Shown piece by piece: positions 32,901 to 45,245 of a stretch of DNA of 64,000 nt. The translations under genes and the position numbers were made by a program. Under the pieces are notes generated by a model. The model saw only the letters and a program-made list of their open reading frames with translations, was not told where the DNA came from and ran no database searches. Source of the DNA: Sclerodactyla briareus (taxonomy: Eukaryota; Echinodermata; Holothuroidea; Dendrochirotida; Sclerodactylidae); contig JAODTK010000345.1 of NCBI GenBank assembly GCA_026419785.1, positions 124,001-188,000 of the forward strand, read 5' to 3'. Position 1 is the first letter of the stretch. Every line of letters begins with the position of its first letter.

Positions 32901-33941
32901 CTGGAAGTTAGAAAAGGGGAAACAATCTGTTTTCATTCATAGTTGGTGATTCGGGAGTCCAAAGAGATAGTTGACCGTTTTTAATTTAATCTATGTGGAC
33001 TCAACCTGTGGAATAGTACAGTTAAGTTTTGATGCCGAAATGGAATAGACCATTCCACAGTTGCATTATAATGTAGTAGTAGTTATTTGATGTCAATGTC
33101 AACCAGATGCACATGTAGACACGCACTGCCAGAACGGAGTACCGAACAATCTTTGGACACCTTCATAAAAAAAAATTACCCATTCTACTAGCACGTAACT
33201 TCGGGAATAGGTCCTCCCTCGCACTCACACAATAACATCATCGAAATGTAATGAACTGTCCCCGGTATGAGCCGCGTGCACTTGCAAGTGTGGAACTATG
33301 TGAATCGGTTATTACTTAATAGCCCGGCTTGATGGTGCAATTTAAATAACTGCTAGTGAACACATAACGAGTGTGCGCTATAATATGTTGGACGGGCTCT
33401 ATAGTAAACGCCGACCCAATTGTGCGAACAGTTAGAAAACACTGCCGCCAGTGTCACCCTAACTTGTGATTTGACAAAAACATACTTATTCATGTACTTA
33501 GTTATTACAGTAATGAGAATTTCTGACAAGATACAATACATGCGGATAAATTTACGCTGTAAATATAATGCTTATACTTGTTCAATGAAATGGTGTATTC
33601 CCCAAATGCGAATATATTTGCATTATTTATGGTATTGCTGAATCCCAGGGCTATAAGGTAAGTTAGTAGCGATAAGGTAGTTGGCACGCGTACAGGCACG
33701 CCCAAAGCAGCCAGCTTACACAAGTCAGGTAGTTGTTAGCACTAAGACAGTAAGAGAGAGTGGCAGCCCCGGCAGCACGAGCGCCCCGCGGGGGTTGACC
33801 ACCCAGTGGGCAGCGGAGCGTACGGCATATATTTTATTTTCGCGGAAGCCTAATGCTAAGTTTCGATGTCCACGGGCGACCGAAAGGAGGGTGGGCTGTC
33901 CGCTAACGTACGCGATAAGGTGGTCATCGTGCGTACACATC

Positions 33942-34011
33942 TATACATACATACATACATACATACATACACACATACATACATACATACATACATACAT
34001 ACATACATACA

Positions 34012-34041
<30 letters not shown>
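33942..34041. repeat. (CATA)n microsatellite
   Basis: About 25 tetranucleotide units with one ACAC interruption near 33970. It lies within the presumed GPCR intron. The open frames of Tyr-Ile-His/Thr and Met-Tyr-Val-Cys repeats on both strands are artefacts of the tract. Confidence 0.95.
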
Positions 34042-34043
<2 letters not shown>

Positions 34044-35096
34044 CTCACCCGCCCAAAGAGATGCGAATATAAGAATCAACTTCAACTTTGTCCGTGACTT
34101 GAGTGTTGCCAGTGGATTCGTCACCAATCGATATCGGATTCGATTCGAACAACGCCAGGAAGGTCATTGTCAAGCCAGGCAAACAACAGACCAAAAAACC
34201 TGGTTGGAGAGTAATTTTCAAATATCATCAATATAATTTCCCAATAGTCAGTTAATATTTATTTTGAACTTGTATGTTCCGGTGGGAGGGCTCGTTCGGA
34301 TCCTCAGGGATCGCTTCAAGGTCGCATTTTGGTTCAGAATCTTTGGCGTTGGAGCGCGTTCCGCTGCAGTTACACGGTAACATGGTAGATGCAACAATCT
34401 CTGCGAGCAATAATACATGTCCGTTTTGATGATATTGTTACCTAGTTTGTTTAACAATTCGAAATCATCTTCCAAGCAACTTATATATTGGAAAAATAGT
34501 TGAGAATGAGTGTTTGCCTTGTAATCTTTTCCATAAAATCGCTGTGTTGTGTTGTGCGACTGTTTTCACCTCGTTACAAAATCTAAAATTATATCGGAAA
34601 ACCCAACCTCTCAACATGTTGACAGTTAGGATGTCATTTATGATATTCTAGATTGGCCCCAAATGAGACCTTTTCTGCCCCCAGATTCATATTTGTTTAT
34701 AATTCTTACCCAATGAATGGCCTATCAAGTGAAAAGCTATCTTCTCATCGTTTCATCTCGTTACAAAATACCAAACTAACAGTGTTCCAATCCCTTATCC
34801 AAAAAAAGTACATCAACCTTAAAATATAAGACAGTGACTTCCCTTTCAAGTTCTCATGGAACAACTTCAGTTTTGATGAATAATGTTGCCATTGTTTTAG
34901 TGTGTTCTTATATCTTTACCCTGTCGGGAGACTATGTAAAACTCGTGATAGTGTGTTAATTCTATGCGTCTGTCTGTCTATCTGTGGCCATACCACCCGC
35001 ATAATTGCCGCTATTGTGAATATGGGCTTTTTTGGGAGGAAACAGCTATATTATTATATGATTACGAAGAGGATATATGTGATGCAAGGTACTTAC

Positions 35097-35535
35097 CCCG
35101 TGAATATAGACCGGCACAACGCCCACCAGTAATCGGACTGGATATCGATCCCAGTTGTTCGACCGTAGGAGGCCCGAAATACTTGAAGAACACTAGCAAG
35201 ATATCGGTTATAGCTCGATTGGACGAAACACAATGTGACGAGGTTCTCATATCGCGATTATCGCGCGACGATATAGACCACCAATCTCCGTTCCAGAAAA
35301 ATTGCAATCAGGTTGACCATGCTAGCACCAGGTTATACTCAAAAGTGCGATGAAGAAGAGCCGCTGATATAGTTGAGGCTGGCGCGGTTGTACTGGCGAC
35401 AAGGTCATCTTCCCACATCATGTTGCATCGGTACTCGAGGACAGAGAAACGGCAATCGTAGTAGTAGTTAGGGGAAAGACAATAGGAACATAAGTCAATA
35501 TACGAGGCGCAAACTTTCCCACGGAAGTGACACAA
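35097..35535 (-). CDS. Possible upstream exon of the GPCR
   Basis: A strong donor, CACGGG|GTAAGT, lies on the minus strand with the intron starting at 35096, giving a 2196-base intron to the acceptor at 32901. Upstream, one frame contains SSYNRYLASV (NRY at about 35209), in the place where the DRY-type motif ending TM3 would be expected. Another frame is open for most of 35062-35535 with a single stop at 35308. No single frame is both open and receptor-like, so damage similar to exon 2 must be assumed. TM1-TM2 were not identified. A chance donor cannot be excluded. Confidence 0.25.
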
Positions 35536-35982
35536 TGTCCAAGTAAAAGATGATGATTAGTCGGTAGCGGATTATAATTCAGAAAGTGGAATGAAGTTCT
35601 GCTGGACTATGGTCAGGTTGATTCAATGACTCGAGTCTATGTTGATCATTTAACATATTTCTAGCACAGAGACAAAGATATATCAAGCCCGACCCCCCCA
35701 CTTGGTTGAGTTTATTCGATCGACTTTGCTCATTAAACGCTTGGGTGCCCCCCACTTTCCCCGCTAGGTGATGATGTCATCTGTGCTGACTGTACCCTCT
35801 ACATAAGACATTCCCTTTACAAGATGTACATGCAGACACTACAAATTGTTGCTCTCTGTGGCATTGTTATGTGGTCTCACTTGTACTATATGCAGGAGTA
35901 GCACCACAGAGAAGGTAGGGCAGGCATTTTCCCCTATGAAATGCTATCACCAAAATAAAATCGTTTAAATAAACGTTTTAGG

Positions 35983-36884
35983 CAGCGGTATTGTGTAGGA
36001 GGGGGGGGGGGTGGTTACACTATCATGGGTATGAGTATAGTCTTGATACATATCTGTCGATAGGACATCTTCGTGGAACCTCCGGAAAATTTGGCGCGCT
36101 TCGCACCGTTGCCAGCTATCGTAAATTATTGTACATCCACCTCATACTGCAAAGGTCCCACGAGCAAATTTGTGAGTATACACGTATCATCATTTGCTAT
36201 AAGCCTACGGTATCTTCATTCACCTTACAAGCTTACACATAGGCCTATTATACATCTCAGAAGAACCACTGATTGAATTTCTCTCTTGATTTTTTTTCGT
36301 TATCTTTAAAGGGTACATACCTAGTAGCATAAAACAATAGATGGGGGCAAAAAACAGACAGTATATCCCGGCGAGATTACGTGAGAATCGTTTGTTAAAG
36401 TTGAGAAAAAAAAGCACAAAACAGTAATTCAACCACTCTAACTGACCGAGCTGATGTGAGTGATGGGGAAAGGTATTTCAAATTCGTATTTTGACCGACC
36501 ATTCTATCAACGTTGCGAATCCCATTGCCGCCTTTACGACCGGGGTTCATGGAGAAATATTTACGTGACGTTTATGTTAGTGTGTAAATTCAGTACGCAA
36601 GGACGTTATACCAGCTGTTGTTTGTTACATTGCAGTGACTTAAGACCCACAAACGATTAGACGAATTTGGCAGAGGAACTAACCGACCTAGCACCAATCG
36701 CATCTCAGGCAAGGTGAAAATGCAAAACTTGCCATATAGAATGAGTGTGAAAGTGGGCTATATTGCACCAAATGGCATCTACGGCCACCGGAAATGAAAA
36801 AACTAGAACCTTCCCACAGCCACATCAATCTCCACCACAACACCAAGCCCTCCCCTCCATAAGAAATTCCTGGCTACGCCAATG
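35983..36884. mobile_element. hAT-like MITE, second copy
   Basis: The left end CAGCGGTATTGTGTAGG with an 11-12 G run (to 36011) parallels the left end at 23955. The interior 36120-36490 is collinear with 24130-24490 (TTATTGTACATCCACCT, GCCTACGGTATCTTCATTCA, ACAGTATATCCC, CGGCGAGATT). The right end TTCCTGGCTACGCCAATGG (36867-36885), read inversely, is a GGCGTAGCCAGGAA terminus of the same type as at 5426. No transposase frame. It is longer than copy 1 because of extra DNA in the right half. Confidence 0.55.
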
Positions 36885-39257
36885 GTTTGGATTCCCCTCC
36901 AAAAAACCCTGCATCAGCCCCAGGGAGTAGGCTGCGCCTTCGTACCCATTGCCTAATACGCCATTGGGGTATGCTCTTTACCGATTGGAAAAAATTGAAG
37001 AGGCCTAAGTGTAGGCTTTGTGGTGTGGATGAACCTATATGCCATTGGTGTGCTTATACACTTAAACTTCATATACTTTGCACCTGGGTCCTATATGAAG
37101 AATGGGCCAGGTGGACAACAATGAACGAAGTGGACCTCGCGCAGTTTTCGAGAATTCAACTCTGGAGTCTGGAGAATTCATAATATTTCACCACACAGTC
37201 AGTCATTGAACCTATAACCTATGATATGTCGTAATACTTATAACGAAATAGCACTGGTCAAATTTGTACGAAATCATTAGCACCGTCCCTCTCAACCAAA
37301 TGATTGAGGGTGACGCCCCCCCCCCCCATGGACCAGCCCCCTCATGCATCCACCCAATCAGAGCGGGTCAAATCCCTCTTTTTCAGGGGCCGTCAATATC
37401 CTCCAGTTAGTCCATTCTAGATGACCTACCCAGGTTATGTCTTTCGCCACGTGCCCTTTTCTTTCGACGTAAATCTTCGAAAAAGATCGCCCGACTATCT
37501 TGACGTTCTCGAATTCATTTAAACTGTTCAAAACGGTTGGCAAATACGTGAAAGTTGGCATATTCAACACCCTCAAAAGTTGGGTAAGACCAAATTGACC
37601 GATCAATAGACAAATCTCATTTTAAGCCTAGGGCTCATCTTAGGAATGACTCTCAATAGTTTGGTCATTTTTGCCCAACTGCTTTTGTCCAAATTGGAGG
37701 GCTAAGTTGGGGGACGGGTGCTTCCTTCTCGAGGTCCACGAATTAATATCAAGGAGGAGGAAGCTATTGTAACTTCAGCACATGCAGAATTACAAAAATT
37801 GCACTAGCCTAATTAAAAAAAAACCTGAATCTCATAATCTAAAACCAAGACAGGCAACAGAAGAGGTCATACGCAAACTTTTACAAGCTATGTCCGCATT
37901 GGATGTACGTAAACCTCTAATCCTACCATCATCCTCAAAACCTAACAATAGGCACAATTGATTCCTATATAATACCGAAAGCTAACCGCGGTAGTCATTG
38001 TAATATGTGTGTAACGACCAAAGAAGTACGGCTTATGCGCGCGGACGCGCGAAATTTTTTTTTTTTTGCACATTTCAGCAGTAGGACTGAAATTGCGGAA
38101 GGAAAGGGGATTAGTAGAATGACGAAAAATTTTTTTTGCTTGTTTTGAAATCAAAAATCGTTTTTTTTTCAGACTGGCAGGAGTGGTGTGTGGGGGAGAG
38201 GGGGGGGGGGCGCCTTCTTACGCCCTGAACAGGTTGAATTAGTTACCTGCCTTTTCATCCGAGTCCGACATTAATAAAAGACCTGCTAATTCAACTCGAG
38301 TGAAGCTTGTACTTTTCGAACATTGTCTGGGTCTGGAAACGTGAGCAAGTAGTACGGGCCTACCATAGCCACATGGCACATGACGGCATTGACGGCTTTC
38401 CCGAACAATAACGACCTGATTAGGCTGGTTGTAACTATTTCTCACCACATTGCCAAATGGATGTTCCGAAAACAGGCTAATAAGCTTGGAGGGGGCCGTC
38501 AGAAGAATAAAGAAAACTCACCCAAATTGCATCATTGATGGACAAGATTCCTTACGGAGATCGGCGATGATTGGCACGAGAACGGCAGGGCGCCTAGAAG
38601 GCCTTAATTAGCTCTTGACCCGTAGAAATCAAATCAGATTTGATTTAGGTTTGGTAGCCACATTCGACGATCGTGCTTTCCGAGAGGCCAGAAGACTCAT
38701 GCCCCGACATTTTAATATCTGTCCCGATTTTCGAACGTCCCTCCCCGTCGCTGGAATACAAGCGGTGAATTTGACTTTTTATTTTTCAGTTCATCGATAG
38801 AATGTACTGACAATAAGGGCCATGATTTGGGTTGCCAACGCTAACTGATGAATAGGGATCTTCGTTCTGATAGCAACTGCGGAAAAAGCGACAACGGACG
38901 CACGATAATCATGAATGAAAATCGACTCAGTACAATTCGGTAATATCGACCCAATGATATGTGGAATTAGGTCCTGATACGTGCAGCGCGATTTTTTGTG
39001 TAACATTATGTCAAACAGTGGTTCATTTCACCTTTTGGCAGGTGCTGCTGCGAAGGGCTATAATGCCCCTTCAAATTTTTCGTCAAAATTACCGGAAATT
39101 TCCACAAACTGATTCCGGTAGGATTGTGATTCCACTGTTTTGTTTTTTCTGTCTTGAACGATCCGTATAGAACAAAGGCAATTAAGTGACTATTTGGGCG
39201 GGAGGGAAACGTGAAATTCTGGAATTTTTCGAAACTTCAAACTGTTTTACTTAAATT
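36885..39257. other. No gene recognised
   Basis: Contains a C run at 37317-37327, T runs at 38056-38067 and 38161-38170 and a G-rich patch at 38194-38210. A Cys-rich open frame at 36887-37183 has no family resemblance. No RNA gene seen. Confidence 0.4.
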
Positions 39258-39690
39258 CAGCGGCCTCAATAGTTCGGTAATTCTCCACAATGGCGCGGCG
39301 TTCTCCTTACTGTGGAGCGGCCTCAATAAGTCCAGCTATGCCTCAACAATAGCACGGCGTCCTTACCATGTTAGGTGTAGGTGGAGCGGCCTCAATTAGA
39401 CCAGTCTATGCATCACCAATGGCAAGGGCGTCTCCTTACCCATGTTTACTGTGGAGCGGCCCCAATAAGTCCAGCTATGCCTCAACAATAGCACGGCGTC
39501 TCCTTATTGTGGAGCGGCCTCGATCAGTCAGCTATTGCCTCAACAATGGCAGGCGTCTTCTTGTGTGGCAGAGCCTAAATATAAGTACAAGATAGCTATA
39601 CCTCCAACATGGCACGGCGTTCCTAGCCTTAATGCTGGAGCGACCTCATAATCCAGCTGTGCCTCAAGGCATCTCCTTACTGTTAAGACT
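39258..39690 (+). repeat. Minisatellite, 55-71-bp units, 7 copies
   Basis: The GCGGCCTC word (or a variant) recurs at 39260, 39317, 39386, 39456, 39514, about 39569 and 39640. A full unit reads GGAGCGGCCTCAATAAGTCC, then AGCTATGCCTCAACAATAGC and ACGGCGTCTCCTTACTGT. Units 2 and 5 lack a ~12-base extension carried by units 3 and 4, a higher-order pattern. The array ends next to the 2.2-kb repeat starting near 39.82 kb. Confidence 0.9.
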
Positions 39691-39819
39691 CTTGCTTGTG
39701 GGTGATGGAGAAGAAAATGTAATTTTTAGGACTGATAGTAGTGATTTATTCGGCCAGCCGTTCTCAGATTAAATCGAATTTCATTTATGTACGAGACACT
39801 CACCCTGCCAGATTTCATA

Positions 39820-42025
39820 CGTACTCAGTCCCTATACTAAACACTGGAGCAGGGATTAGGAAATGAATGATGAAAGAGGATATGTAAAGAGATGGAAGAG
39901 TATTTGATGGGCATGGGTGGGGGTGGGGGGGGGGGGCGGGGCTCCAGAGGGATGAGCAAAATGCAGAATATAAAAATATAAAAAAAAAATTTGGAGGATG
40001 AACCGCGATCTGAGTTCAGAGTGGAATGGAAATAAACCAATTTGACCCAAATTTTAGTGAATAACGGACGAAGTTGAAACTGCCTGGATTAGATTAATAA
40101 CAGCAGACGAGGTGACGCGAGTCTGATACTCAGATTTATGACACGGGGTAGAAGTCGAACATTGTGGGTTTATACCTATTCTTTTGACCCCTCATAGAAT
40201 GAACATGGCAGAAAAATGGCTGCTGAGAGAAAGAGAGGCAGCAGCGGAAAATGTTCAGTGGGGTAACAAACGACTGGAACGATGACAATCTCTAATAGTC
40301 AATTTTCAAGATTTGTTCCAGTGTAACACCGTTTTATAGGTCTGGCTTAATAGGCTGAGTGCGATCAAGCAATTTACAGAGTCCAGGATCGTCATCACTC
40401 GACGATCAGTAGAGTCGGGTCAAGATGTTACATTTTTAGGTAGGTCTGGCTAATTTACTTGGACATACAAAATTTCAGGTTGTTTAAGATTAGATGTGAA
40501 AAATGTTTTATTTCCTCTGGAAAATTCCAACTGAAAACTCGTAGCCTAAAAAGCCTCTTAATGATTTTGGATAAGTTATGGCCAAAGACGTGGTTGGCAC
40601 TGAATGGACCAAGTTTATTCGAGAAAAAATCTAATTGCAAATTGAATTTTTAAAGGTTCTATAGATTAGGTAGTAATTTACCTAGGCATAGAAAGAGTCT
40701 TAAAATGAGGACTGAAGTTACGAATTAATTTTATTATAAGTGAAAAGAGGGTTTCGGGGAAATTCCAATTAATTCGTCGCAACTCATAATTTACAGGAAG
40801 GTCTCTCATAATTCTGGTCACAGTAGACGTTGACACTGCAATTTGTTTTGGAGAGAAACATTTTCAAATTCCCCCTCCCCACTCGTATTGGCGAGAATAG
40901 CCAGTTTGGAGAAAGCTCTTGCGCTCGCATCATCGTTTGATGTATCCCCCGGCGTGGCCATTTGTGAAAAAAATTCCGTACTGCTCGGCTGTTCCGACAC
41001 AGTATTTCAATAGAATGACTGTGATCTTTGAGAAACTTCACATTACTACTCTCTCGTTGTTCAACAATATAATTTCAAATTAGGCTTACCCCTGTTTACA
41101 TAAGGGAAACAACTTCAAACAAGTTGTATATTAGTTTGATTATTTAGTGTATGCTAATTGAATGAGAAAACAAGATAAATTCCGCGGAATTTGATACCTG
41201 ATCCACTTGTCATGTATCATTAGTACGCGTTTGTTTGCTCCTGATATTTTGGTACCATGGCGTAGAATAGGATAATCCGCCTTAACTGTTGAATTACAGC
41301 ACAATTTCAATTAAGCAAGCGCTGTCGATTGGCTGGCATCTTCGTATATAGTGACAGTCCAAGGAGCCTGTGGTGATATATAATGGTTGATGTGAAGGTT
41401 ACCATAGTTGTGACCTGAAAGTTTTCAGGAAATAATTTGACAGATTTCCTGAGTTTATCTGGCGGAATCAGCCGGTTTTTAACAAATTTTTGCCACTTTC
41501 AATGATCAATTCATCGAGCTCAGAAGGTTCCACAACGTGAAACCTTGGACGGTAAAGCGCGTTGATAAATTTTTCACACACAAATGACAAATTGCGCAAT
41601 GCACGTCTGTAACTCTCCGAACTGGCTTTTTCGAATCGACAATTGGAAGGAACCTGTTCTCCGAATCAGACTTTCAAATTTTGTGCCGGGAGTCATAATT
41701 TTTATGTCAAGCTCGAGCAGTGCAACACGGTCGCGCGCCACTTTGCTGCTCACCGTTTTATAACCTGTACCTACATAAACTTCATTCGGCAGACGGCCGG
41801 CAAGTATTCTTCGCTCCTACTCGGGAATTCTGTCAGCTATCAGGTCTGTATTTCATTCACAGAACGAGTCATAATAATACTGACAAATGGCTCGAATTTA
41901 GGCTATTTCTCATACCACTTGCGCTTCGTCGTTAGCGATGCTGAATTGCATTCAAAAATACATGAGACACATATTCTCACTAATTGTTCCAATTCATTCC
42001 ATAATAGGGGTTCTGTTACGATGTG
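39820..42025 (+). repeat. Anonymous ~2.2-kb dispersed repeat, copy 1
   Basis: Collinear with 47635-49735 over its whole length. Shared landmarks: GAGTATTTGATGRGC, GGGATGAGCAAAATGCAGAA, AGAAAGAGAGGC(C)AGCAGCGG, AATAGGCTGAGT, GATTTTGGATA, GGAAGGTCTCTCATAA, CGGAATCAGCCGGTTTTTAA, GGAAGGAACCTGTTCTCCGA and a final ATTCATTCCAT...GTTACGAT. No terminal inverted repeat, hairpin-CTRR end or long conserved frame was seen; open frames in one copy are broken in the other. Probably a non-autonomous transposable element. Confidence 0.8.
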
Positions 42026-42049
42026 GACAGCCCGATATCAAGGTCTATA

Positions 42050-42435
42050 TCATAAGGGTCAGTGTTCATAAGAGTCATTATTAATAAGGTTCGTTATTCA
42101 TACGGTTCGCTATTCATAATGGCAAGAAAAGGTTCGGTATTCCATAATTAAGCAAAAAGATTCGTAATTCATAATAGGACGAAAGGTTCGATACTCATAA
42201 TGGGATAAAAGGTCCGATATCCATAATTAAGCAAAGGGTCGTAATTCATAATCATTATTAAGGTTCGTTATTCATAATAGACCAGAAGGTTCGTAATTCA
42301 ATAATCGACAAAAAGGGTCCATATCATAATAGGACAAAAGGTTCGATACATCCATATTAATAGCACGAGGTTCGTAATCCCGTAATCGACATAATAATTC
42401 ATGAAGCTTCGGTATGTTTCGATATTCATAATGAT
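42050..42435 (+). repeat. Minisatellite, ~30-bp units
   Basis: About a dozen degenerate units built on AGGTTCGTAATTCATAATMR, with variants GGTTCGATACTCATAAT, GGTCCGATATCCATAAT and GGTTCGTTATTCATAAT separated by linkers such as AGGACAAA or TAAGCAAA. It starts right after the end of the 2.2-kb repeat and is absent after that repeat's second copy. Confidence 0.9.
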
Positions 42436-42439
42436 TAGT

Positions 42440-45245
42440 CTCGTCGCCAAGGAGGAGAGGGGGCGTTTCCCTACCCGAAGAAATCATGGCTATCAGATGA
42501 ATTCAGAGGGTATTAAATCACCATCGTAACTTTCTTCTTTTCCTTGCATTCTCCACCTTCGATAAACCTAAATAATGACGCGGGAAAAACGTCTCCTCTT
42601 CCGCATAAAAAAAACAAAAAAAAAAAAAACTGTGCCCGTCCCCCATCCAAGGTGCGATTCAAACAAGCCTATAATAGCATTATGATCTCCAAAGTTCTCA
42701 ACATGAGAAGGGCAGAGCCTTTACACTTTCCGAAATAGCTATTAACATCCCTTTCCGCTCCACCCCCCTGTAAACATCTCAAATTGCGTGTTCTCTGTGT
42801 AATGAGAGAGGGGGGGGGCTTCGTGTTACCATGCAGGGTTCGATGGTCCCAGGGTGCCCTTCGCCTAGCTGACGACACTCTGGCGTTCGGCGCCCCAAAA
42901 GCCCGATGGCGACGGAAAAAACGTATTTAGTACCAACTGTAATATTACTTCTGAACCGATTCGACAAAATCATTCGGTTTGTTGTCCTATACACCTGGAC
43001 AATATCCACTGTTGTAGTAACCGTGGAAATTGTCCGGTTTCGGGACACCCCGTGATAGAGTTCACGGTATTCTAGTTTTATGGAATCCAGGTATATTACT
43101 TATATTCGAATCCAGGGTAAGCGGTAGGTTTGGTCGTACTGAGAAACACTCGATCAGTTTATATGTTGGAATATTAGGTAATTGCTTTACGGCGCTGGTA
43201 GAACAAATGGAACCCCTGGGTAAACCATGACACCCCCCAAGAGTACTTGAGTGACCGGGAGGCGGCATCTATGCCACAATGTTGTACATGGTGGATAATT
43301 TGAATGACAACTGCAGGCTTGGGTACAACAGAGGTTTAATAAATCGTGGAATGAAAAGTTGTATCTATGAGGTACCCAACCCCATTTTTCCGATGATGTT
43401 CCTATGTGGGTTATTGGCCTTCAAGTTTTGGGTCCATTTTGCATAGAAATTGGGGATAATCCCAAATTGCCCGGCAATAACGCATGACGTCCACACATGG
43501 ACACACTGAAATTATGTTCTGATATCATGTTTCAGGTTGTTTGAACGAGTCAACATTCATCAGTAAGTTCGTTAGTTGTCTTCTCTCACCAAAGTAACCA
43601 TCAACCTTAATCAACCCACAGTAACAATCCTCTCTCATAGGCTAAATGTTTTTTGAAGTGAAATAATATGTGAATGTCAATAGAAACAAAGAATGGTTGC
43701 AGGGTTGTGCAAGTAGAACATCATTTATTTTGCATGATGGGATGATTTTCGATCTTGCGCCATACACATCAGGCATAAACTTCTGAGGACTGTAACTTCG
43801 TAACGTAAAGTCTTATTGAACTTCGGGTTTGGTTAGACGCATTCAGTTTTTCTCCATCTAATATAATTAGCTCTTTATAATTTTCAATCCAGCAAGTTGT
43901 CCTTTAATAGGCTATCAGACTTCAATAGAATGGGATCCAAAGGGGCGAATGCGCGATGCGACACGAGAACATTAATACAGATTCACCGGAGCACAAACGT
44001 GGAGGGTCATCTGATTAGAGCACTGATCATGCAAAACTGCAAGTTGTATAGAATGAATCATTAAGAAGGCCAATGGTCAAGTGACAGATTGGCATTGAAC
44101 TAGCACAGGTGAAAAAAACATATCAAGACAACCACATCCCCAAATTCGGCATCTAAGCATTTGAGAAATCTTGGAAATCTATGACATTACACGAGGGGGG
44201 GGGGGTGTCAAAGGCTGCACCAATCAGACCCTACATATCCACTGCCGTTCTTCGCGTCATGATAACAGTCAGACAAAAAGAGGTATTCACTTAGACATTG
44301 AAGATTCTCCGATATCTCTGAACATTCTATAAGTTCTATTGCGGAATCCATCTATATTCTTGTGTACAAGATTGTTGAAAGTACAATGTTTTACATTGAC
44401 TTAGTATTGTCACAGGCAAGTTTGCAACAGCGTACTGTGTCTTATCGGTACACTCGAATCGGCTGGAATTCGGTCTGGGGGCTTGTCGGTCATGGTGCAA
44501 TAAATGGAGAGTATAAAATCAGTCATAGTTACATGACCCTAATGGCCTTTGAAGATTCTTCCGGCGCACAACCCCCAATAATTTGTTCTCTTGGGCGGGA
44601 TTTCTGTCCATTATTCCACAAAAGCTCGGACGAAAAGATGAACTGGAGAGTAAGAGAAATAACAGGGAAATCGAGTGAAGAAGAAAGAAAGCGCGGGTCA
44701 CAAGAAAGCGTAAGGAAAGCCATCTTTTCATTCACATCGGATAGTATTCATATATCCGGAATATGCATGCACTCGGATTCCAACCGAGTGCGATATCACG
44801 TGGCTCCATAATCTGACAATCACGAAGCCGACTGGAGACGGAAGACCAATATCTTCCGGGATTTCGAGTTCGAAACGAACGAAGATGTAATCATCGCACA
44901 GAGATCAGACGCTGGATTGAAGTGGAACAAACCAAACCACGGACGGAACCGACGATTTCGAGTGGAAATACCAAACGACACCCACATAGGGGAGAAGAGA
45001 GGGGGATAATGGAGAAGTACTAGGATCTGCGGCTGGTGGTAGCCCAATGCATAGTCGTATATACGCAATGTGTTCGCGTCGAGTCACTGGGAGCAACGTG
45101 TCAAACAAGCTTGGGCCACCTGGAGATTCCTCGGGTAACATCGAGTTACGCCATTCACAAGACAGCACTACTTGGCTATGCAGCGCTCATAAGTGCTCAG
45201 ACGAGCGCTCGAACTCCAGATCCAGGTAGACAATACATGTGCCAA
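42440..45245. other. No gene recognised; one long open frame judged to be chance
   Basis: An A-rich tract (42607-42629) and G runs at 42812-42819 and 44194-44207 are present. The longest ATG frame of the window (149 codons, 44362-44811) lies here; it has no recognisable domain, signal peptide or repeat, and a frame of that length is expected a few times in 64 kb by chance. A near-palindrome ACTCGGATTCCAACCGAGT lies at 44770-44788. Confidence 0.4.

Noticed and set aside
33681..34097. 138-codon frame and its minus-strand counterpart
   Set aside because: Half of it is the (CATA)n microsatellite translated as Tyr-Ile-His/Thr; tetranucleotide repeats stay open in several frames.
39258..39690. CRISPR-like repeat-spacer array
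   Set aside because: Whole units repeat and the sequence between conserved words is itself repeated with degenerate length, as in a minisatellite; the genome is animal.
41643..42071. 142-codon frame in the 2.2-kb repeat
   Set aside because: The collinear copy at 47.6-49.7 kb breaks this frame and lacks part of it.
44362..44811. Longest ATG frame (149 codons, plus strand)
   Set aside because: No domain, signal peptide, splice context or repeat conservation; a frame this long is expected a few times by chance in 64 kb of this composition.
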